Of a DNA stretch of 11,692 bases, positions 9,401-11,692 are shown piece after piece. The stretch comes from Phoronis ovalis (Eukaryota; Phoronida; Phoronidae). The notes under the pieces were generated by a model, which saw nothing but the letters and a program-made list of their open reading frames with translations, was not told the origin of the DNA and searched no databases. Every line of letters begins with the position of its first letter. Position 1 is the stretch's first letter. The DNA is taken from NCBI GenBank assembly GCA_028565635.1, contig JAOXYB010051079.1, forward strand, positions 1 through 11,692. Direction: 5' to 3'. A program made the position numbers and the translations under genes.

Positions 9401-11423
9401 GAGCCAACGTGTGAAACTGAAGTATGATGGTATGATATACCAATTAGAAATTCCTCGAGTACGTGAATATGATTCTGGGCTGTTGAAAGTTGTTGCTCGA
9501 AATCCTTTGGGCCAGGTTGAAGACAGCACAAACATTAATGTTTTGCCAAGGGAAGACTGGCGATCCAGATTGAAACATACTGAAAGACGTAAGTACAAAC
9601 TAATTCTTATTTAAGATACTGTTTACTGTTGTGTCAACTGAAATTTTCATAAACAATAAACTTTGCACCTTGTTAAAACCGAATCCTATCTTTCTGGCTC
9701 AAAGTAATCAACTAAAAATACATCCTCTCTTGAAATATTAATAATAAAACCGGTGGTAGTTATCTTGGTGTTGATCAAGCAGTTTCTGATGAAGAAATTA
9801 CAAAGTAATTTTTAAAAAATAGCAGGTTGAAATTCTTGCTCTGTAAGTCTAAATTTCTTAGCGCCTAAAGAAGCTTAGTTTAACACTGATTCTATGTCAC
9901 ATATGCATGCTAGGATTGGTATAGTAGCTTATCCTGTAATTAAACTTCAAGTCATCAGATTTATTCTAAATTTATCTTCAAAATCTCATTTGATATAATG
10001 AATTTGTTGAGGTGGGTTGGTTAACAGTTGGGGGAAGGATTAATCAAATAAAATTAATCCATATTTTCAAAATAGTGGATGGGTTGGCTCTTTTATATCT
10101 TAGGAATGAATTCAGTCTTGTAACTCACCTAGATCTGGCAGGATTAATATTAATATTAATATAGCAAGGTTTAAAATAAGGTTCAGGACAAAATTTTTTC
10201 ATTTATGATGGGTCTAAAGTCTGGAGCAAGTCTTATGTTGTAAAAAACTCATCTAGCCTTTCAACATTTAAATCCAAAATATCCTAATTTGACCAAAGAA
10301 CGGAGAGGAAAGTACATACATTTTACCTCAGAGATTTGGTTAGAGTTCCTATACTCAAACCTTTTATTGCATTTGAATATTAATAGTTATAATGTAAACC
10401 AGTGTTATACTATTTTATACTTTAAGTAAATTTTAGTTAATTAAGTGAAAAGATATACCAACAAACTTTCTAAATGTACAATGTATTTTTCTTTAAATAG
10501 GTCATGTGATCTACAAGGTTATCATTTTGAGATAAGTTATTGAGATGTGGAAATAAAAAGAATATAAGTCAAAAACCATTAAATCTACATAGTTGCCACA
10601 AAAACCACTAAACCTAGTTTGCATAAATACTTTTTACATTTATAGCTACAAAACTGTGTCTCAGAATTTTATGCATTAGAAAAAAATCAGCAAGCTTGAA
10701 GTGACGAAACTTTGAAAATTTATATTTTATGAATCAAGTGAAATTTAAAAAGTTTGAGACACTGTTTTGTAGCTATATATGTAAACTCTAAGATTATTTG
10801 TGCAAAGTTACAGCTATGTAGTATGCATATTTTTTTTACCTATATTCTTATACTTTTTGTGCTGGCAAGACTTACAAAAACATATTTTGCTATTCCACTA
10901 CAAAGACTGTGCCTCAAAATACAGCCATTTACAACTGACAAAATTTGTACTTCTGCTGTATCTCAAATAAGCCCCTCAATTTATGGTAAATTTCACTTTA
11001 TAATAACTAATATTGTTTCAATCTCACATGATGAATATGATAGGAAATTGCTCATATTATGGTAAAGTGAACAACTTATTTACCTACTTTCCAACAAATT
11101 ATAATTGAAAGAGAGTGAGGCTTGTAAGTGTTACTGTTACAGTTGCTTAAACAATGTTTTTGTAACACATGGTTACTTTTTAGCTTCTCACGATGTTGAA
11201 ATTCGTACTCGCAAACAGATTGATCTTCGAAGCATTGAATTTGATTCTGCTGTGAAATCAACAAAACCTTCTATGATTGAACTAAGAAAGGTTGAAAAGG
11301 GTAAGGATATCTGGTTATTTGTGTCTAAATTTTAATGCATCTGATGTTCAGGATGCAAAATAAAGAAGTCTGGATAATGTTTCTTCAGGTGTTGCTTATA
11401 TTGTACCTCAAAGGATCTTACGG
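193..11423 (+). CDS. TTN: Titin-like giant sarcomere protein, internal part, 19 exons (gene-level entry)
   Basis: Joined exons 193-440, 1174-1378, 2826-2958, 3493-3655, 3753-3883, 4046-4103, 4198-4299, 5271-5393, 6389-6424, 6568-6639, 6763-6822, 7232-7354, 7575-7825, 8237-8380, 8577-8667, 8821-8995, 9402-9588, 11184-11300 and 11389-11423 give 818 uninterrupted codons with matching phases. Residue numbers in the other entries refer to this join. Five Ig domains lie at about 1-60 (partial), 104-194, 202-292, 523-613 and 663-752. The linkers and Ig order match the Z-disc/I-band boundary of vertebrate titin as I remember it; kettin/sallimus of arthropods is the nearest alternative. The family spans half a sarcomere, anchors in the Z-disc and gives muscle passive elasticity. 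No kinase or fibronectin III domain is present here. Start codon, promoter and true C-terminus lie outside the window. The symbol is by homology; the species is unknown. Confidence 0.85.
488..502. repeat. (TA)n microsatellite
   Basis: Uninterrupted alternating TA of about 15 bases inside intron 1. It is short and probably only a slippage tract. Confidence 0.8.
771..843 (-). repeat. tRNA-derived SINE head (pol III A and B boxes)
   Basis: Read on the minus strand, 780-790 is GGTTCAATTCC, an exact match to the pol III B box GGTTCRANNCC. It is flanked by TGGG and CCCA, which pair as a T-arm. About 40 bases upstream, TAGCTGTAGTG fits the A box loosely. The 73-nt span is tRNA-sized. The outer seven bases at the two ends do not pair, so there is no acceptor stem and this is not a working tRNA gene. 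The likely reading is the head of a tRNA-derived SINE with its tail toward lower coordinates. The tail end and target-site duplication could not be located. Confidence 0.65.
1174..1378 (+). CDS. TTN: Exon 2: linker and first half of Ig domain B
   Basis: Acceptor TTATTTTCAG, donor AAG|GTCAGT; it completes a split Arg and ends in phase 0 (residues 83-151). The linker runs to about residue 103. Ig B then starts at KPIFRRVPQ and reads RFDCVVTGKPQPELFWYHDG, with B-strand Cys125 and C-strand Trp137. The exon ends at DDHLHK. From memory, vertebrate titin has KPVFVLKPVSF, PMPETFWFHDG and a THK at the same places, which argues for orthology and not just a shared Ig fold. The linker is short compared with the vertebrate one and lacks its SP-rich phosphorylation repeats. 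Confidence 0.9.
1379..2825 (+). other. Intron 2 (1447 bp), AT-rich
   Basis: GTCAGT to a run of 14 T (2810-2823) followed by AG. The sequence is AT-rich with short ATTTA-type repeats near 1943-1963. No additional exon, RNA gene or recognisable element was found. Short open frames here (for example 1635-1823) have no protein-like composition. Confidence 0.75.
2826..2958 (+). CDS. TTN: Exon 3: second half of Ig domain B
   Basis: Acceptor is the T14 tract plus AG; donor is ATTG|GTGAGT. It starts in phase 0 and ends with one base of a codon (residues 152-195). It begins IVINENGINSLIF and contains the F-strand motif QDAGTYMCVARNKGG with Cys177, which can pair with Cys125 of exon 2. The intron between exons 2 and 3 cuts the Ig between strands C' and E, a position also used in Ig domains A, C, D and E of this gene. 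Such mid-domain introns are common in titin-family genes. Confidence 0.92.
2959..3492 (+). other. Intron 3 (534 bp)
   Basis: GTGAGT to TTGTTATAG. It is AT-rich and carries a second copy of the TGACACAAAA motif at 3103-3112. The flanks of this copy (about 3095-3160) loosely resemble those of the copy at about 535-596 in intron 1. No exon candidate was seen. Confidence 0.75.
3493..3655 (+). CDS. TTN: Exon 4: first half of Ig domain C
   Basis: Acceptor TTATAG, donor CAG|GTAAAA; it completes a split Glu and ends with two bases of a codon (residues 196-249). After a very short link (ERANLQPP) it encodes I-set strands A to C: RFIGRAESVRVKEGEPVV, then LHCEAIGIPTPMISWQKDG, with Cys224 and Trp236. 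This closely recalls insect sallimus Ig text with VREGEPI and ITWQKDG, and the vertebrate titin Ig with NIKEG. Ig B and Ig C are almost directly joined, which suggests a stiff tandem pair. Confidence 0.92.
3753..3883 (+). CDS. TTN: Exon 5: second half of Ig domain C
   Basis: Acceptor CATTTTTAG, donor AAGG|GTGAGA; it completes a split Arg and ends with one base (residues 250-293). It encodes RIQTDSGQSSLHIERPTL, then DSAWYQCSAVNVAGTAS with F-strand Cys275, and the G strand ending TRAKVTVK. The DSAWY...A.N.AG signature is shared with the matching vertebrate titin Ig and with insect sallimus. The 97-bp intron before it is among the shortest in the window. Confidence 0.92.
4046..4103 (+). CDS. TTN: Exon 6: conserved linker after Ig C
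   Basis: Acceptor is a T-rich tract plus CAG; donor is CAGG|GTAAGT. It completes a split Ala and ends with two bases (residues 294-312). The peptide contains PKPEHKIYIPKRVAG. It corresponds to the vertebrate titin stretch with EPERKLIIPRG directly after the same Ig (from memory), so the exon is a good landmark for orthology. It is the last linker exon before the cassette run and sets phase 2 for it. Confidence 0.85.
4198..4299 (+). CDS. TTN: Exon 7: symmetric cassette exon 1 of 6 (linker)
   Basis: Acceptor TTTACAG; donor AAG|GTTGTG is weak. The length is 102 nt with phase 2 at both ends, so it can be skipped without a frameshift. It encodes residues 313-346, starting GMSPVFIEEVYYQQIGYATE and ending ISPQDA plus a split Arg. 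No domain is recognised; it looks like an unstructured linker. An alternative downstream donor, CAA|GTAAAG at 4354, keeps the same phase but would add a Cys/Phe-rich stretch that looks unlike a linker. I prefer 4299. Confidence 0.72.
4300..5270 (+). other. Intron 7 (971 bp)
   Basis: GTTGTG to TCCTTTAG. It contains a third TGACACAAAA motif at 4943-4952. An acceptor-like TTTTCAG at 4971-4977 is followed by an open stretch, but no donor restores phase 2. No convincing exon or element was found. Confidence 0.7.
5271..5393 (+). CDS. TTN: Exon 8: symmetric cassette exon 2 of 6 (linker)
   Basis: Acceptor TATCCTTTAG; donor CAG|GTTGGC is weak. The length is 123 nt with phase 2 at both ends (residues 347-387). 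The peptide is Ser/Thr-rich first (VTVASTLSVSTKERSEIEI), then PVPLQPIEFTLNLDRD. It has one Cys and no Ig signature. I see no homologue by eye. In-frame skipping would remove 41 residues. Support rests on phase continuity, an open frame and the coding-like composition of a polar linker. Confidence 0.72.
5394..6388 (+). other. Intron 8 (995 bp)
   Basis: GTTGGC to TTATTGCAG. It is T-rich between about 5480 and 5760, where a 90-residue open frame is a by-product of composition. The segment 5836-6040 is less AT-rich and contains several TGACCTTG/AGGTCA-type half-sites (see the regulatory entry). No exon was identified. Confidence 0.7.
5844..5994. promoter_or_regulatory. Possible nuclear-receptor half-site cluster in intron 8
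   Basis: 5844-5852 is TGACCTTGA, the reverse complement of TCAAGGTCA, an exact ERR/SF-1-type extended half-site. It runs into AGTTCA (5852-5857), a 2-base spacer and AGGTCA (5860-5865), a DR2 arrangement. A second extended half-site, TGACCTTGG, is at 5986-5994. Such sites are common by chance, and similar TGACCTT-rich stretches also occur in old transposons. The regulatory reading is therefore speculative. Confidence 0.2.
6389..6424 (+). CDS. TTN: Exon 9: symmetric cassette exon 3 of 6 (microexon, two possible donors)
   Basis: Acceptor TTATTGCAG. With donor AAG|GTACAC the exon is 36 nt and adds MSTAMEVDIKE plus a split Arg (residues 388-399). A second in-phase donor, TAG|GTTACT at 6458, gives 69 nt and adds YTLSTKDKDY and an Arg. 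Both donors are weak and both keep phase 2. The short form has the slightly better site (purine-rich AAG, A at +3). The peptide is polar and shows no domain. Confidence 0.62.
6568..6639 (+). CDS. TTN: Exon 10: symmetric cassette exon 4 of 6, Z-repeat-like
   Basis: Acceptor TTTTTTTTTGTCTAG; donor AAG|GTAAGT, the only strong donor of the cassette run. The length is 72 nt with phase 2 at both ends (residues 400-423). The peptide includes PPICAVGVSAAVDQGFQEP. The core SAAVDQ...EP closely resembles the VAAVDQARVREP core of vertebrate titin Z-repeats (from memory). Those repeats bind the C-terminal calmodulin-like domain of alpha-actinin in the Z-disc. If real, this exon carries an alpha-actinin-binding element. 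In vertebrates the Z-repeats lie further N-terminal, before these Ig domains. Confidence 0.8.
6763..6822 (+). CDS. TTN: Exon 11: symmetric cassette exon 5 of 6 (linker)
   Basis: Acceptor TTTTGGCATAG is weak in pyrimidines; donor CAG|GTACTT is weak. The length is 60 nt with phase 2 at both ends (residues 424-443). The peptide is APLVVPLKISTADIGLQQL, rich in Val/Leu/Pro. It could extend a Z-repeat-like unit begun in the previous exon, since the two are separated by only 123 bp, but the similarity is not clear enough to claim. Confidence 0.7.
6823..7231 (+). other. Intron 11 (409 bp)
   Basis: GTACTT to ATCGTTTAG. It is AT-rich. An ATTTAG at 7028-7033 is followed by an in-phase TGA after two codons, so it is not an exon. 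Nothing else was seen. Confidence 0.7.
7232..7354 (+). CDS. TTN: Exon 12: symmetric cassette exon 6 of 6, basic/proline-rich linker
   Basis: Acceptor TCGTTTAG; donor CAG|GTCTGA is weak. The length is 123 nt with phase 2 at both ends (residues 444-484). The peptide reads SPEVAEITAIVPRKGPPVV, then APKRKKFVTQTFSPSAATALP. A basic cluster PKRKK sits next to a Pro/Val stretch, giving a short PEVK-like composition. It is probably disordered and could bind an acidic or SH3 partner, which is inference only. It is the last exon before the strongly conserved Ig D exon. Confidence 0.78.
7575..7825 (+). CDS. TTN: Exon 13: linker and first half of kettin-type Ig domain D
   Basis: Acceptor TTTATTACAG; donor CAG|GTACAG. 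It completes a split Ser and ends with one base (residues 485-568). A Thr/Ser linker leads to EGVDDIDMYNKEQQRPPKF, matching vertebrate titin EGDLYDKEKQQKPFF (from memory). This is a strong anchor on the far side of the cassette run. Ig D reads AHFKAVLIPINDPNMTVEW, then YWNGQLL, with Trp559. The IPINDPNMTVEW block is the hallmark of kettin-type Igs. The B-strand Cys is replaced by Ala545, as in insect kettin Igs (HFEARLEP) and unlike vertebrate titin (HFECRLTP). Confidence 0.92.
7826..8236 (+). other. Intron 13 (411 bp)
   Basis: GTACAG to CTCTTTCAG. It is AT-rich with no exon or element recognised. The open frame reading into exon 14 from 8191 is intronic up to 8236. Confidence 0.75.
8237..8380 (+). 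CDS. TTN: Exon 14: second half of kettin-type Ig domain D
   Basis: Acceptor CTCTTTCAG; donor AAAG|GTAAGT. It starts and ends in phase 1 and is 144 nt long (residues 569-616). It encodes GHRFKSTHDFSYVALDILY, then EDDGEYVCKATNLYGEDIT, with F-strand Cys598, and ends AVLHCK. The FSYVALDIL stretch matches insect kettin FGYVALTI and vertebrate titin FGYCSLDY. Because B-strand Cys is missing, Cys598 has no usual partner. The exon is itself symmetric, but skipping it would destroy the Ig fold. Confidence 0.92.
8577..8667 (+). CDS. TTN: Exon 15: LPEG linker after kettin-type Ig
   Basis: Acceptor TTTGTTTGCAG; donor CTGG|GTTAGT. It completes a split Ala and ends with two bases (residues 617-646). It contains CSVITDSQLPEGMDGVQRL, then QEMEEYWQAG. 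Vertebrate titin has VEESQLPEGRKGLQRIEELE at the same place, and kettin linkers carry the same LPEG-type core. The segment is predicted to form a short amphipathic helix between Ig D and Ig E. In kettin such linkers space the Igs along actin. Confidence 0.9.
8821..8995 (+). CDS. TTN: Exon 16: first half of Ig domain E
   Basis: Acceptor TCCATTGTAG; donor AGT|GTGAGT. It completes a split Gly and ends in phase 0 (residues 647-705). After a polar spacer (TTRDIIEEPPEKVAPS) the Ig begins DLKLEPVEVEEGENAKF and continues MIKISGYPRPRVTWWLNGG, with Trp696 or Trp697 as the core Trp. The B-strand Cys is replaced (KFMIK instead of RFRCR in vertebrate titin). The GYPxPxVxWxLNG block matches vertebrate titin GYPQPKVNWYLNG. 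Confidence 0.92.
8996..9401 (+). other. Intron 16 (406 bp)
   Basis: GTGAGT to ATGTTGCAG. No further element was recognised. A possible 29-nt micro-segment at 9132-9160 has splice-like ends but would break the frame. Confidence 0.72.
9402..9588 (+). CDS. TTN: Exon 17: second half of Ig domain E and start of tail
   Basis: Acceptor ATGTTGCAG; donor GAC|GTAAGT. It starts in phase 0 and ends with one base (residues 706-767). The sequence QRVKLKYDGMIYQLEIPRV is followed by EYDSGLLKVVARNPLGQVE, a G strand, and PREDWRSRLKHTER. Vertebrate titin reads RFRVRYDGIHYLDI, YDTGEVKVTAENPEG and REDFRSVLRRAPEP in the same order (from memory), an almost position-by-position match. The F-strand Cys is absent here too (LLKVVA), so Ig E has no canonical disulfide. 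Confidence 0.93.
10143..10162. repeat. TTAATA short tandem repeat
   Basis: About three and a half copies of a 6-base ATTAAT-type unit in intron 17. Low-complexity DNA; no function is implied. Confidence 0.75.
10571..10967. repeat. Foldback repeat cluster with TAGCTACAAAAC core
   Basis: 10633-10670 is the inverted complement of 10748-10785 (38 positions, 4 mismatches), with a 77-base loop. The shared core is TAGCTACAAAAC followed by GTGTCTCA. Weaker complementarity extends outward (TACATAG at 10586-10592 against CTATGTA at 10814-10820). A further direct-orientation copy of the core lies at 10897-10920 (CTACAAAGACTGTGCCTCA), and a weak one at about 10954-10967. A separate 17-base direct repeat with 2 mismatches occupies 10571-10587 and 10600-10616. 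It looks like an old MITE-like or foldback element. No transposase frame is present. Confidence 0.6.
11184..11300 (+). CDS. TTN: Exon 18: tail region after Ig E
   Basis: Acceptor GGTTACTTTTTAG; donor AAAAGG|GTAAGG. It is 117 nt long and symmetric in phase 1 (residues 768-806). The peptide is charged: SHDVEIRTRKQIDLRSIEF, then DSAVKSTKPSMIELRKVEK. The second half resembles vertebrate titin VDTTETKEVVKLKRAER, which follows the REDFRSVL block (from memory). No fold is recognised; it may be helical or disordered. In titin this stretch links to the first I-band Ig, which would lie beyond the window here. Confidence 0.85.
11389..11423 (+). CDS. TTN: Exon 19: 35-nt microexon
   Basis: Acceptor TGTTTCTTCAG and donor CGG|GTATGT are both good. 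It completes a split Gly and encodes VAYIVPQRILR (residues 807-818), ending in phase 0. It is only 88 bp downstream of exon 18. Support rests on splice signals and an open phase; no homologous text is recognised. If it is wrong, exon 18 must splice to an exon outside the window. Confidence 0.55.
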
Positions 11424-11650
11424 GTATGTCATCCTGTCACGGTTTAAATAAAGGATCTACATATCTGTTTTAAAATGGCACTGCTAAAAATACAAAAGAG
11501 CTGAAGCAAATTATTTCCAATTTTTGCTGCTTATCCTATTTATAGGATATGCAGCATTGTTATCGTCCTTGGCGTGGAATTTCTGTAATGTGACTTGATA
11601 TGAGCTATATTAAGTAATTTACATGTTTTAGCTAATAATAATTGTTTCAG

Positions 11651-11686
11651 GATGAAAAAAGTGCAGGCAATAGGAATATTAAGTAG
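11651..11686 (+). CDS. Candidate terminal coding segment (alternative C-terminus) or false exon
   Basis: A good acceptor (TTGTTTCAG) ends at 11650. Continuing from exon 19 in phase 0, the frame gives DEKSAGNRNIK and then TAG at 11684-11686. This could be the terminal exon of a short isoform, or the acceptor may be unused. A second, weaker acceptor at 11665-11666 gives a frame that stays open to the window edge (AIGILSRKG). No polyadenylation signal is visible in the few bases left, so the case is undecided. Confidence 0.3.
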   Translation, partial: DEKSAGNRNIK

Positions 11687-11692
11687 AAAGGG

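Larger units (their letters stand above)
9589..11183 (+). other. Intron 17 (1595 bp), largest intron, repeat-bearing
   Basis: GTAAGT to ACTTTTTAG. It is AT-rich. It contains a TTAATA tandem at 10143-10162 and the foldback/repeat cluster at 10571-10967. No exon candidate was seen. The flanking exons join at a point where the vertebrate linker also continues, so no coding piece seems missing. The open frame at 10754-11065 lies within repeat DNA. Confidence 0.75.

Noticed and set aside
193-9588. Twitchin, projectin, obscurin or palladin/myopalladin instead of titin
   Set aside because: No fibronectin III, kinase, SH3 or RhoGEF domain is present. The kettin-type Ig with IPINDPNMTVEW, the LPEG linker and the REDWRSRLK tail are specific to the titin/sallimus group as I know it. 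Arthropod sallimus remains a close alternative name.
1-11692. CRISPR array, operon, bacterial or viral genes
   Set aside because: Only spliced animal coding sequence and AT-rich introns are present. No regularly spaced repeats, ribosome binding sites or viral frames were seen.

Overview
This window is an internal piece of one large, intron-rich animal gene on the + strand. It encodes a titin-like giant muscle protein (connectin family). Nineteen supported exons can be joined with consistent GT-AG boundaries and phases between 193 and 11423. They total 2454 nt, exactly 818 codons without a stop. Both ends of the gene lie outside the window. The order and detail of the domains match, from memory, the region of vertebrate titin at the Z-disc to I-band transition. 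In order these are a partial Ig, two Ig domains, a linker with an IYIPKR-type motif, a kettin-type Ig followed by an LPEG linker, and an Ig followed by a REDWRSRLK-type tail. The kettin-type Ig also resembles insect sallimus/kettin, so the gene is an orthologue or close homologue within the titin/sallimus family.

Organism: a metazoan. The evidence is the spliced muscle gene, AT-rich introns of about 90 to 1600 bp, and a tRNA-derived SINE head. Introns this short and AT-rich, with a vertebrate-like domain order, suggest a bilaterian invertebrate. The phylum cannot be decided from this window.

Layout: 1-192 is intron. 193-1378 holds the end of Ig A, a linker, and the first half of Ig B. 2826-3883 holds the rest of Ig B and all of Ig C. 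4046-7354 is a linker region: one conserved exon followed by six small exons, each a multiple of three and each starting and ending in phase 2. They add about 170 residues that vertebrate titin, as I remember it, lacks at this point. One of the six carries a motif resembling the alpha-actinin-binding Z-repeats of titin. 7575-8667 encodes the kettin-type Ig D and its linker. 8821-9588 encodes Ig E. 11184-11423 encodes the tail after Ig E. A further candidate exon at 11651 reads into a stop after 11 codons and may be a short-isoform end or an artefact.

The introns contain a minus-strand tRNA-derived SINE head (771-843), a 38-bp-arm foldback with related copies (10571-10967), a nuclear-receptor-like half-site cluster (5844-5994), and low-complexity AT tracts. 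The most interesting part is the run of six symmetric cassette exons with mostly weak 5' splice sites. It looks built for alternative splicing of a Z-disc-proximal, possibly alpha-actinin-binding spacer.
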